In this document: in pieces, positions 17,085 through 26,386 of the stretch | Layout: the number at the start of each line of letters is the position of its first letter | Numbering within the stretch: the stretch's first letter is position 1 | Assembly: GCA_902482035.1 (NCBI GenBank) | Contig: CABSYW010000016.1 | Span: forward strand, 1-52,819 | From: an uncultured Collinsella sp. | GTDB lineage: Bacteria > Actinomycetota > Coriobacteriia > Coriobacteriales > Coriobacteriaceae | Length of the DNA: 52,819 nucleotides | Reading direction: 5' to 3' | Translations under genes and position numbers: made by a program | Notes under the pieces: model-generated | What the model was told of the DNA's origin: nothing | The model's input: only the letters and a program-made list of their open reading frames with translations | The model's database searches: none

Positions 17085-18197
17085 CTATAGATATGCACCG
17101 AGGTTGATGGCCGTGGCGTCGGTCTGGCTGCTTGCCTGGGTGCTGGCGCGTTCCAGCAGGAACGGCCGCACGAGTTCTTGGCGGTTGATGTCCTCGATGG
17201 TCGTGACCGCGGTGACGGTGCGCGCTGCAGAGCCGATGTGGACGTGCTTGGTCTTTGCCGGGGTCTTGTTCTCGATTTGCTCCATGAGCAATTGAACGCC
17301 CTTGCGGCCAATCTCGTAGCCCGGGGGCGCTACCGTAGTGAGCGGGACCGATCCGCTCCAAGCGAGTGGGTTGCCATCGCAGCCTGCTACGCGTACTTGC
17401 CCGGGGACGGCGATGCCTTTGTCGACCAGCGCCGAGATAACGCCCGAGGCCAGCACGTCGGTCAGGCCGACGACAAAATCGGGGCGTTCATCCGCGGGAC
17501 GCTCGGCGATTTGGGCACCGATGCCGTAGCCGTCGGCGGCGGTATTCCATTCGCCGGCGTCGATGACTTCGATCTTGATATCGGGGTGTAGGGCGAGCGC
17601 CTTATGAATGCCAAGGATGCGCAGGGTGAGTTGCATAAATGCTGCTCGGCCGACGACGACAATATGGTGTGCGCCGCGGGCGATGGCAAGTTCGGCAATG
17701 ATGCGACCCTGGGCCTCGTTGTCGGCCGCTACGTAGTAGCCGGGCTCGGAGCAATGGATGTCCAGATGGACGATCGGTACGGGCATCTTGGTCATGGCGG
17801 GGTGCCAGTCGGGGGATGCCATGGGCTGAACCATAACGCCGGACATCTGGGTGCCCATAAAGTAGCGCAGGTAATGGTCTTCGAGAATATCGTCGTTATC
17901 GGCGTTGGCGATGAGCAAGTCGTAGCCGTGCTTGCGGGCCTCGTTGTGGGCGCCGCTGGCGATTTGGAGCGAAAAGCCGTGATCGAGACGGGGGAGCACC
18001 AGGCCAAAGGACTTGGTGGCGCCGCCCGCGAGCTGACGAGCGCTTTGGTTGGGCAGGTAGCCAAGGCGATTGATGGTCTCGTTGATGAGCTTGAGGGTCT
18101 CGGGGCGCAGCTTTTCGGGGTGGTTGAGCGCGTTGGAAACCGTGCCCAGCGAAACTCCGGCCTCGCGCGCGACGTCGCTGATTTTTACCTTTGCCAT
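17085..18197 (-). CDS. LacI-family regulator, probable repressor of the rhamnose operon
   Basis: A 370-residue LacI/GalR protein: helix-turn-helix VKISDVAREAGVSLGTVSNA at residues about 4-23, hinge LPNQSARQLAGG, then a sugar-binding domain. The ATG at 18197 follows AAAGGGGCC; reading frame further upstream runs into the glmS region and is not coding. The gene points toward the rhamnose operon and shares with it a 14-bp CG-centred palindrome (18208, 11283, 11316). Rhamnose-responsive repression plus self-repression is the simplest reading. E. coli uses AraC-type activators for this, so the regulatory logic differs. Confidence 0.85.
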   Translation of the reverse strand: MAKVKISDVAREAGVSLGTVSNALNHPEKLRPETLKLINETINRLGYLPNQSARQLAGGATKSFGLVLPRLDHGFSLQIASGAHNEARKHGYDLLIANADNDDILEDHYLRYFMGTQMSGVMVQPMASPDWHPAMTKMPVPIVHLDIHCSEPGYYVAADNEAQGRIIAELAIARGAHHIVVVGRAAFMQLTLRILGIHKALALHPDIKIEVIDAGEWNTAADGYGIGAQIAERPADERPDFVVGLTDVLASGVISALVDKGIAVPGQVRVAGCDGNPLAWSGSVPLTTVAPPGYEIGRKGVQLLMEQIENKTPAKTKHVHIGSAARTVTAVTTIEDINRQELVRPFLLERASTQASSQTDATAINLGAYL

Positions 18198-18207
18198 AGT
18201 GGCCCCT

Positions 18208-18221
18208 TTGATGCGTTTCAA
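18208..18221 (-). promoter_or_regulatory. operator-like palindrome before the lacI-type gene
   Basis: On the minus strand this reads TTGAAACGCATCAA, sharing the complete left half TTGAAACG with O1 of the rhamnose operon. It lies 10 bases before the start codon, so a bound repressor would block its own expression. Confidence 0.55.
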
Positions 18222-18248
18222 GTACAAGCCAGATTGTAGCATCCCAAA

Positions 18249-18293
18249 CCTACCAAAAAGGGACAGGTTTATTTTGGCAGGTTTTATCTGGGG
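18249..18293 (-). repeat. 45-bp palindromic dispersed repeat, copy 3
   Basis: Reverse-oriented copy of the unit at 8722, sharing also the outer flank GCGTTTCC. It carries the same arm change as copy 2. Unlike the others it sits between two divergent genes. Confidence 0.9.
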
Positions 18294-18313
18294 AAACGCC
18301 GTTGCCAGCGCGA

Positions 18314-18346
18314 CCACCACGAAGGGGACAGGCTCCTTTGTGGTGG
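18314..18346. other. stem-loop with GGGGAC core in the lacI-glmS divergent region
   Basis: CCACCACGAAGG pairs with CCTTTGTGGTGG (one G-U pair) around GGACAGGCT. It has the same design as hairpins at 5589 and 24545. In a divergent region it cannot be an ordinary gene-end terminator. Confidence 0.5.
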
Positions 18347-18509
18347 GTTGGACCGGCTGGACGTGTGTGCATCGGGTGGTATCTAAGTTGAGATACCACT
18401 TCTGGTATATCAGCTTGCGTTTGCGTGAGTACAATACTCGAACGTTATACGTCTCAGCGCCCCTTGTGCGTGGACGTCTTGCAGTCACGCGAACGAAGGG
18501 ATTTATCTT

Positions 18510-20357
<1,848 letters not shown>

Positions 20358-20379
20358 TTGGTTCCGCCGTTCTAGCGAC

Positions 20380-20415
20380 CAAGGCCCGGCTCCGTTGTGG
20401 CGGAGTCGGGCCTTG
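20380..20415 (+). terminator. glmS terminator
   Basis: A 15-bp stem with one mismatch pairs 20380-20394 with 20401-20415 (CAAGGCCCG... / ...CGGGCCTTG) around a 6-nt loop. A copy of the dispersed repeat follows 9 bases later. Confidence 0.75.
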
Positions 20416-20423
20416 TTGCATTT

Positions 20424-20468
20424 GCCCAGATAAAACCTGCCAAAATAAACCTGTCCCTTTTTGGCAGG
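20424..20468 (+). repeat. 45-bp palindromic dispersed repeat, copy 4
   Basis: Same unit as at 8722. Its last base abuts the stop codon of the minus-strand GntR gene, so it also forms that gene's 3' hairpin. Confidence 0.9.
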
Positions 20469-21200
20469 TTAGCGGAGCTTGCTGGTCTCGAAGTACTTGG
20501 GATATTGGTCCAGGACCTCGGTCTGGTTGCGGAACATCATATGCAGGTGCTTGCTGACCAAAAAGCTCGCCTCGATGGGGTCGCGGCCGGCGATGGCGCG
20601 GCGGATTTGCTTGTGCTCGTTAACAGTCTCCTGATTGTCGAGCGTCTGCGTGGCGGCACGCAGCCAGCGGAAGCGCTCCAGATCGGCATTGGTCTCCTCG
20701 AGCCATGACCACACGGTGCTGCGGCACGCGATGCTAAAGATCATGCGGTGCATGAGGTTGTCGCTTAAAAAGAATCCGATGCGATCCTCTTCGGCCATGG
20801 CCTTTTCCTGCAGCGCGATGGCTCGGTCGAGCTGCTCGATGCCTGCCGAGGTAGCGCGGGCGCAGCACTCCACAATCACCTGCTTTTCCAGGTGTTCGCG
20901 AATATAGCAGGCGCTTTCGGCAAGGGTGAGGTTGATGGGCGAGACATAGGTACCGCTTTGGGGCACGGTGCGCACCAGGCCCTCTTGTGCCAGACGCACC
21001 AGCGCCTCGCGCACAGGGGTGCGCCCCATATCCAGGTCGTCGCAAAGCTGCTTGACGCCCAGCTTTTCGCCCGGCTTGTAGTCCAGGTAGACGATTTTGC
21101 GTCGAATGGTGTGGTAGGACTGGTCCTGTAGGCTCGTCTCCTGCTCGCCGACGTGCATCGATTCTTCCATAGCGCCTCGCAACTGTTCTATCACACTCAT
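20469..21200 (-). CDS. GntR-family regulator with FCD ligand domain
   Basis: A 243-residue protein. The N-terminal winged helix (about residues 25-90) has the family landmark MGRTPVREALVRLAQEGLV; the C-terminal all-helical domain fits the FCD (FadR) type, with histidines that may bind metal (LMHRMIF, KHLHMMF). It is divergent from the YeiH-type transporter with 163 bases between, so it probably controls that gene in response to an organic acid or sulfonate. Neither effector nor site is visible. Confidence 0.83.
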   Translation of the reverse strand: MSVIEQLRGAMEESMHVGEQETSLQDQSYHTIRRKIVYLDYKPGEKLGVKQLCDDLDMGRTPVREALVRLAQEGLVRTVPQSGTYVSPINLTLAESACYIREHLEKQVIVECCARATSAGIEQLDRAIALQEKAMAEEDRIGFFLSDNLMHRMIFSIACRSTVWSWLEETNADLERFRWLRAATQTLDNQETVNEHKQIRRAIAGRDPIEASFLVSKHLHMMFRNQTEVLDQYPKYFETSKLR

Positions 21201-21363
21201 ATGTCAGTTGTTAATTATGCCGCGAATCAGTTCTCCGCGGTGGGTAATTCGGCTGTTGCCTGAGAACTATTGCGGCGTCTTAGTCTTTGTTTGCACAAGG
21301 CTGTGCTCAATATTGCCGTATCATAAACCGTCGCAAACGTGAAATAGAAAGAAGGAATCCCAT

Positions 21364-22398
21364 ATGCAACTGGCGAATATCGTACGCGAGCGCTGGAAGG
21401 GTATCTTGTTCTGCCTGATCATCGCTGTCCCCGCGACGTTGCTCGGCAAACAAATCGAGGTGGTCGGTGGGCCGGTATTTGCCATCCTCTTTGGCATGGT
21501 CCTGGCGCTCGTCTTTCCCAAGAATCGTCGCGAACAGCTCACCGCCGGCGTCACCTATACGTCCAAAAAAGTCTTGCAGTACGCGGTTATCTTGCTTGGC
21601 TTTGGCATGAACCTCTCCCAGATTCTGTCCAAGGGTGCCCAGTCGCTGCCGATTATCGTGGCGACGATCTCGACCTCGCTTATCATCGCCTTCGTGCTTT
21701 GCCGCGTCATGAACGTGCCGGGCAAAATCGCGACGCTTGTGGGTGTGGGTTCGTCGATTTGCGGCGGTTCTGCCATCGCCGCGACCGCACCCGTCATCGA
21801 TGCCGACGATCGCGAGATTGCCCAGGCTATTTCGGTCATCTTCCTGTTTAACGTTATCGCGGCGCTCGTGTTTCCGACGCTCGGCGGCATGCTTGGGCTG
21901 ACCAACGAGGGCTTTGGCCTGTTTGCCGGCACCGCCATCAACGACACCTCGTCCGTAACGGCTGCGGCGAGCGCTTGGGACAGCATGCATCCCGGCGCCA
22001 ATGTGCTCGAGAGCGCCACGGTGGTCAAGCTCACCAGGACGCTGGCCATCATTCCCATCACGTTGGTCCTCGCATGCTGGCAGATGCATCTGGCACGCAA
22101 GGCCGGCGGCGACGCCAAAAGTACGTTCTCGCTTAAACGCGCGTTTCCCATGTTTGTGCTGTTCTTTGTGCTGGCGAGCGTAATCACCACGGTGCTTCAG
22201 CTTCCCGCGTCCTTTACGGCTCCCATCAAGGAGCTGTCGAAGTTCTTTATTGTGATGGCCATGGCGGCTATTGGTTTTAATACCGATATCGTCGAGCTGG
22301 TCAAAAAGGGCGGCAAGCCCATCGCATTGGGCTTTTGCTGCTGGATTGGCATTGCGTGCATGAGTTTGGGAATGCAGCACGTGCTGGGAATCTGGTAG
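21364..22398 (+). CDS. YeiH/UPF0324-family transporter (putative sulfate exporter family)
   Basis: A 344-residue protein with about ten membrane helices. VGVGSSICGGSAIAATAPVI near residue 135 and GTAINDTSSVTAAAS near 190 are the paired pore motifs of this family. Family members are annotated as putative sulfate exporters; physiology is poorly known. GAAAGAAGGAATCCC precedes the ATG. The divergent GntR gene is the probable regulator. Confidence 0.83.
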   Translation: MQLANIVRERWKGILFCLIIAVPATLLGKQIEVVGGPVFAILFGMVLALVFPKNRREQLTAGVTYTSKKVLQYAVILLGFGMNLSQILSKGAQSLPIIVATISTSLIIAFVLCRVMNVPGKIATLVGVGSSICGGSAIAATAPVIDADDREIAQAISVIFLFNVIAALVFPTLGGMLGLTNEGFGLFAGTAINDTSSVTAAASAWDSMHPGANVLESATVVKLTRTLAIIPITLVLACWQMHLARKAGGDAKSTFSLKRAFPMFVLFFVLASVITTVLQLPASFTAPIKELSKFFIVMAMAAIGFNTDIVELVKKGGKPIALGFCCWIGIACMSLGMQHVLGIW

Positions 22399-22450
22399 AG
22401 AAGCAGCTTATTTGCGTGTTGCGTGCTGGCGAGCGCATTCTCACGGTGGA

Positions 22451-22515
22451 GCGATAGGAGCTCTTGCGGGTATGGCTTGTCCGCAGGTTGATAGGTCCCG
22501 AAGAGCTCTTATCGC
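22451..22515. other. 15-bp interrupted inverted repeat before the NtrC-like gene
   Basis: GCGATAGGAGCTCTT (22451-22465) pairs with AAGAGCTCTTATCGC (22501-22515) with a single G-U position; a smaller stem GCGG...CCGC lies inside. It may end the transporter transcript or fold in the leader of the next gene, whose start is 150 bases downstream. Confidence 0.5.
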
Positions 22516-22664
22516 CCCGCCAGGATGGCGATGCGGGGCAACACCTATACTCGCAGGACGGCGCTTTCTGCCCTATAGTGTTTGGTGAGCAATATCGTTC
22601 AATTTTGAAACACTCGGTCGTGCGACCGTCGGCGGCTGCATGTCGCCGCGGACAGGGGCAAATC

Positions 22665-23882
22665 ATGGATAGCGATGCCAAGCTGAACATCTTGACCGAG
22701 GCCCTGGCTGCTGCCGGGGCCTCGGCATTGGCAATCGATGCGCGTGGGGACGTCGCGATCTCGACCATGAATGACGCGGCGCTTGAGCGGGATGTGGCGG
22801 CTTTTGTAGCTGAGCGCCTCGACCGTATAGGAGACGGCGCGCGTCTGGTTATGGGGCGTGCGGGTGCGCGCCTGAGCCTGACCGTTCGCCCCACCGGCAA
22901 AGAGGGCGGGGGGCTTTGGGTCGTCGTGGTCCGCGAGGTGCGCGGTGCCGCGGCGCATGCGGGCATCGAGTGGCTCAACGCCGACGAAGTTGAGGCCCGC
23001 TACGAATCGAGCGCGTACGGCATCGTTGAGGGGGCGGCCTCGGTGGCTGCGCCGGTTGCAGAGAGTTACGCGCGCGGTGTGCCTCTTATGCTCGAGGGCG
23101 AGCTGGGAGCGGGTCAGGTCGAGATCGCCAAGCGCCTCTATCTGGACGGTCCTTTTGCCGATCAGCCCTTTGTTTCCGTTGCGCTCGATGAGCTTACCGA
23201 GCGCGGTTGGCGCCATGTACTCAAAAGCGTCGAATCGCCGTTGTTCCAAATGGGGCTGACCCTTTGCATTGAGGGCTGGAACGCGGTTGGCCCCCAGCGC
23301 CTCCGCGAGCTGGTCTCCACGATGACCGACACCGCGTTGGCGACGCGCTGCCATGTGGTGCTGACGGCGAATGACATGCCGGGCGGCGGCGAAAGTGATC
23401 AAGCCGCCTTTGTGACCGAGCGCTTCGCCTGTGCGGTGAGCGTCGCGCCGGCAATCGCCGAGCAGGGAGCCGCGTCGACGAAGGTCGCGCGCTATTTGGA
23501 ATATCTCGCTGATGCATTTGGGACGGCAGCGCCCACGCTGTCTGCCGCGGCGACGAAGACGCTCGATGCTTACCGCTGGCCGCGCAACTATCTGCAGCTC
23601 CGCGAGGTCTCGGAACGACTGTATATATTGGTGGGGACGGGCACGGTGGACCGCGCTGTGGCGGAGGAAGTGCTCGCCCAAGAGGACGTGATTAAGACCG
23701 CAACCTTTGGCGCCCCGACGCTTGAAAGTGACCTGTATATCCTGCGACCGCTGGCCGATACCGAGCGAGATATCGCGCATCTGGTTGTAGACCATCTCCA
23801 CGGCAACCGAACCCGTGCGGCGGAGGTGCTGGGCATAAGCCGTACAACGCTGTGGCGCTTGCTGAAGGACGATGACCGTTGA
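22665..23882 (+). CDS. NtrC-like AAA+ regulator with degenerate ATPase and Fis-type DNA-binding tail
   Basis: A 405-residue protein. The C-terminus (about 365-402, HGNRTRAAEVLGISRTTLWRLL) is a clear Fis-type helix-turn-helix as in sigma-54 activators. The middle 145-340 follows the AAA+ layout, but the Walker A position reads GELGAGQVE with no lysine, and the GAFTGA loop that contacts sigma-54 is absent. The N-terminal 140 residues resemble no sensor I know. It therefore probably works as a DNA-binding regulator without sigma-54 activation. AGGGGCAAATC precedes the ATG at 22665. No clear target; it is transcribed alone. Confidence 0.65.
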   Translation: MDSDAKLNILTEALAAAGASALAIDARGDVAISTMNDAALERDVAAFVAERLDRIGDGARLVMGRAGARLSLTVRPTGKEGGGLWVVVVREVRGAAAHAGIEWLNADEVEARYESSAYGIVEGAASVAAPVAESYARGVPLMLEGELGAGQVEIAKRLYLDGPFADQPFVSVALDELTERGWRHVLKSVESPLFQMGLTLCIEGWNAVGPQRLRELVSTMTDTALATRCHVVLTANDMPGGGESDQAAFVTERFACAVSVAPAIAEQGAASTKVARYLEYLADAFGTAAPTLSAAATKTLDAYRWPRNYLQLREVSERLYILVGTGTVDRAVAEEVLAQEDVIKTATFGAPTLESDLYILRPLADTERDIAHLVVDHLHGNRTRAAEVLGISRTTLWRLLKDDDR

Positions 23883-23966
23883 GCGAGGCGCCCGTGACCG
23901 CGCGCGACGCGTGTGCTACAGTCCAAAGCGTTATTGTTTCGATTTGGTTACGGCGTGCGAGGGCAT

Positions 23967-24542
23967 ATGGCTGAGACTTCAAAACCGAGCCGCAGAAGGC
24001 GGAGTGCCGCGCCGGTCAACCGACGCACGACATCGGTGACGTGGGGTAAACACGCCTCGGGGTTTGATGGCTCGTTCAAGCGCACTAAATACGGCTATCC
24101 TTCGGCAAGCGCCCGCTTGGCAATGCAGGCAGAGTCCTCGCTGTGGGGCCGCAAACGCGTGGTGGGCTCAAAGCTCAAGCACGACGGAACGCTCGGTTAC
24201 ATCAGCCGCGGGGCGGCTCGCCGCAGTGGACTCAATCCGGCTGGTTGGCATCGTTATGTTCCGATCGTGGCCGTCGTTGCAGTGATCGTCATCGCACTCG
24301 CTGCGCTTGGCTACGCCGGCGGTGGCGCCAACTTGGACGCAGTGTTTAAATCGCCCGAGCTCGCGCATGCAGGCACAGAAGTTATCGAGGGCGCTCAGAC
24401 CCAGACAGGCGTCGCGCCCCAGCGCGGCATCGTCGCGGCGGCCACCACCATCGCCGATGCTCAAAAGGACGAAGACAAGCAAGGCGACGACGCCGAAACG
24501 ACCCAGACAAGCGAAGCGACGACAACTCAAATATCAACATAG
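23967..24542 (+). CDS. single-pass membrane protein of unknown function
   Basis: A 191-residue protein I do not recognise. Residues 1-95 are strongly basic (RRRRS, repeated Arg/Lys with many Ser and Gly), a single hydrophobic helix spans about 98-118 (YVPIVAVVAVIVIALAALGY), and the rest is a flexible Ala/Thr/Gln/Asp-rich tail likely outside the cell. The basic half would be cytoplasmic and might bind nucleic acid or membrane lipids, but nothing shows this. It starts 84 bases after the NtrC-like gene. Confidence 0.6.
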   Translation: MAETSKPSRRRRSAAPVNRRTTSVTWGKHASGFDGSFKRTKYGYPSASARLAMQAESSLWGRKRVVGSKLKHDGTLGYISRGAARRSGLNPAGWHRYVPIVAVVAVIVIALAALGYAGGGANLDAVFKSPELAHAGTEVIEGAQTQTGVAPQRGIVAAATTIADAQKDEDKQGDDAETTQTSEATTTQIST

Positions 24543-24544
24543 CT

Positions 24545-24579
24545 TGCCGGCAGAAGGGGACGTTCCTTTTCTGCCGGCA
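24545..24579. terminator. bidirectional terminator with GGGGAC core
   Basis: A perfect 11-bp stem TGCCGGCAGAA / TTCTGCCGGCA encloses GGGGACGTTCCTT. It lies between the convergent membrane-protein and nitroreductase genes, two bases past the former's stop. Confidence 0.75.
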
Positions 24580-24597
24580 GTTTGGGACACTCCTGTG

Positions 24598-25119
24598 CTA
24601 CTTGACGTACACCACGTTGTTGCGGCGCGGCTTTGCCTCGGGTAGCGTGTCCTCGGCGTAGCCAAGAATGCAGTTACCGACACCGCGCAGGCTGCCGTCG
24701 GCGGGCAGGCCCCAGCTGGCCAGCAGCTCCAGGCCCTCGGGCGAGTCAAAGACCTCATGCGCGCGGTGAATCCAGCACGAATCGACACCCAGTGCATAGG
24801 CGGCGTTGAGCAAGTTGCCCATGGCGAGCGAGCCGTCTTCCAGATGTGTGGGCACGCTGCGGTCAACCAGCACCACCACAACGGTCTTGGCGCCATAGAA
24901 GGGGTCGCTGTTGCTGTCCATGACCTGGGCGTTGAGCTGTGAGAGATGCTCGACGGTCGCGGGGTCGGTGACGGCGACAAACGTCACCGGCTGGCGGCCC
25001 ATGCCGCTCGGTGCATATTGGCCGGCTTCGATAATACGTGCAAGCTTTTCAGCCTCGACGGGACGATCGCTGTAGTTGCGGCAGCTGCGGCGGTGAATGA
25101 GTGCTTCGATAGTCTCCAT
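24598..25119 (-). CDS. nitroreductase-family flavoprotein
   Basis: A 173-residue FMN-dependent oxidoreductase. ALIHRRSCRNYSDRPVE near residue 6 is the FMN-phosphate motif, APSGMGRQPVTFVAV near 36 and GVDSCWIHRAHEVF near 115 follow the family order. The ATG at 25119 has AAGGAGACACC in front; the upstream in-frame extension is not supported. Such enzymes reduce quinones, nitro compounds or flavins with NAD(P)H; the physiological substrate is unknown. Confidence 0.85.
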   Translation of the reverse strand: METIEALIHRRSCRNYSDRPVEAEKLARIIEAGQYAPSGMGRQPVTFVAVTDPATVEHLSQLNAQVMDSNSDPFYGAKTVVVVLVDRSVPTHLEDGSLAMGNLLNAAYALGVDSCWIHRAHEVFDSPEGLELLASWGLPADGSLRGVGNCILGYAEDTLPEAKPRRNNVVYVK

Positions 25120-25413
25120 GGTGTCTCCTTGCGGTGGCGTTGCAGATGCCCCGTTCATACCCGTCGGGCTTAAACGATAGACGGTCAATTGCCCGGCCAA
25201 AAGGATAGATTCCAATTGGGAAAGTAGGTTTGCATAAAAGTACCTTCAGAATGTGACAAACAAATGGGATGGTTAAACGTTTTATCCCGTCTACCCTGCG
25301 GTTTTTTACCACTTGCCTAAATGACGAACGCATAACCTTTGATAAAGGTTTTACTAAAGGAGTACCAACGTTTATCAATGCGCCGTGGTGGCGCCGGGCC
25401 AGGAGGTAACATC

Positions 25414-25704
25414 ATGTTCCAGGCTGGAGATGTCGTCGAGACCGATTTCGAAGGATTTCTGAAGCTGCTGCGTTCCAAGACGCGCGCTTTCGTGTCGATC
25501 AACGACCACGAGTACTACATCACGCACACCGATGGCTATTGGCGTGTTCAGGATTGCGAGGCCCTCAACGACAAGGGCCACTTTACTGACTGCTCCGAGC
25601 TGGTCAACACGGTCTGCGAGGTCGTCGAGCTGCCGTGGATTGCCGGCAAGAGCCTGCATGACAGCTTCTCGGGCGCCACGGTCTATGAGGCCGTCGCCGC
25701 TTAG
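25414..25704 (+). CDS. small conserved-looking protein of unknown function
   Basis: A 96-residue soluble protein, rich in aromatic and acidic residues, with no signal or membrane segment. The ATG at 25414 is preceded at ideal spacing by AGGAGGT, one of the best ribosome sites in the window, so it is probably expressed well. I recognise no domain. A good terminator follows. The 200 bases before it hold no gene. Confidence 0.7.
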   Translation: MFQAGDVVETDFEGFLKLLRSKTRAFVSINDHEYYITHTDGYWRVQDCEALNDKGHFTDCSELVNTVCEVVELPWIAGKSLHDSFSGATVYEAVAA

Positions 25705-25728
25705 CAGGCAATAAAACCCGATTTTCAC

Positions 25729-25769
25729 GTGACCGCTGGCGCCGCCCCCGCGCCGGCGGTCTTTTTCTG
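25729..25769 (+). terminator. terminator of the small-protein gene
   Basis: GACCGCTGGCGC and GCGCCGGCGGTC form a 12-base stem with one G-U pair around an 8-nt loop, followed by TTTTT. Confidence 0.75.
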
Positions 25770-25885
25770 CCGATAGGCCATAAAAGTGCGCGCATTTGCG
25801 GAGAGCCTGTTGACGATAGTCAAAACTCGGACTAATCTAGAGACACAAAATTGGACAAAAATCGGACAATCGAATGGTGGGATAG

Positions 25886-26386
25886 ATGAATAGTGCGGTT
25901 ACACTGGTCGACTTCGACCGGTTGCTCAATGGACTCGACCATATCTATTCGGAGTTCTCGCGCGCCTGCGGCCTTTCGGACTGTGCCTATTGGATGCTCG
26001 TCGACACCAGCACGGCGGGCGGCAGTATTGCCGTAAGCCGTCTGACAAGCGAATGGTTCTACAGCAAGCAGACCATCAACTCGGCAATTAAAACCTTGAC
26101 GGCGCGGGGCTTCGCAACGTTGGAGTTTGCCGAAGGCAGTCGTAAGAACAAGGTTGTGAGCCTGACCGAAGAGGGCAGGCGATTTGCCGAGCGTTATGCG
26201 CTGCCGGCACTCAAGGCCGAGCAGCGAGCCTTTGGCGCGCTTGAGCCATGTGAGCAGCGCGAGATTATGCGCTTGATCGGCAAATTCTCTCAGGTGCTCG
26301 GCGATGAGTGCGATGCCTTTAAGCAGCATATCGCTGCCGAGAGCCAAGCCGAGAATCAAGGTGAGGGGGAGTCGTGCGACTGTTAA
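25886..26386 (+). CDS. MarR-family regulator of the ABC exporter operon
   Basis: A 166-residue protein with a MarR-type winged helix: LTSEWFYSKQTINSAIKTLTARGFATLEFAEGSRKNKVVSL-like order (residues about 52-95), with the wing rich in charged residues. It overlaps the first ABC gene by 13 bases, so the three genes form one operon; a drug- or metabolite-responsive repressor of the exporter is the usual arrangement. Confidence 0.85.
   Translation: MNSAVTLVDFDRLLNGLDHIYSEFSRACGLSDCAYWMLVDTSTAGGSIAVSRLTSEWFYSKQTINSAIKTLTARGFATLEFAEGSRKNKVVSLTEEGRRFAERYALPALKAEQRAFGALEPCEQREIMRLIGKFSQVLGDECDAFKQHIAAESQAENQGEGESCDC

Noticed and set aside
18360..18509. glmS ribozyme in the leader
   Set aside because: The leader is too short between the hairpin at 18346 and the start and shows none of the expected conserved core; the ribozyme is typical of Firmicutes.
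20469..22398. GntR-YeiH pair as a sulfonate (taurine) utilisation locus
   Set aside because: No sulfonate-degrading enzyme is nearby, so only the general regulator-transporter pairing can be supported.
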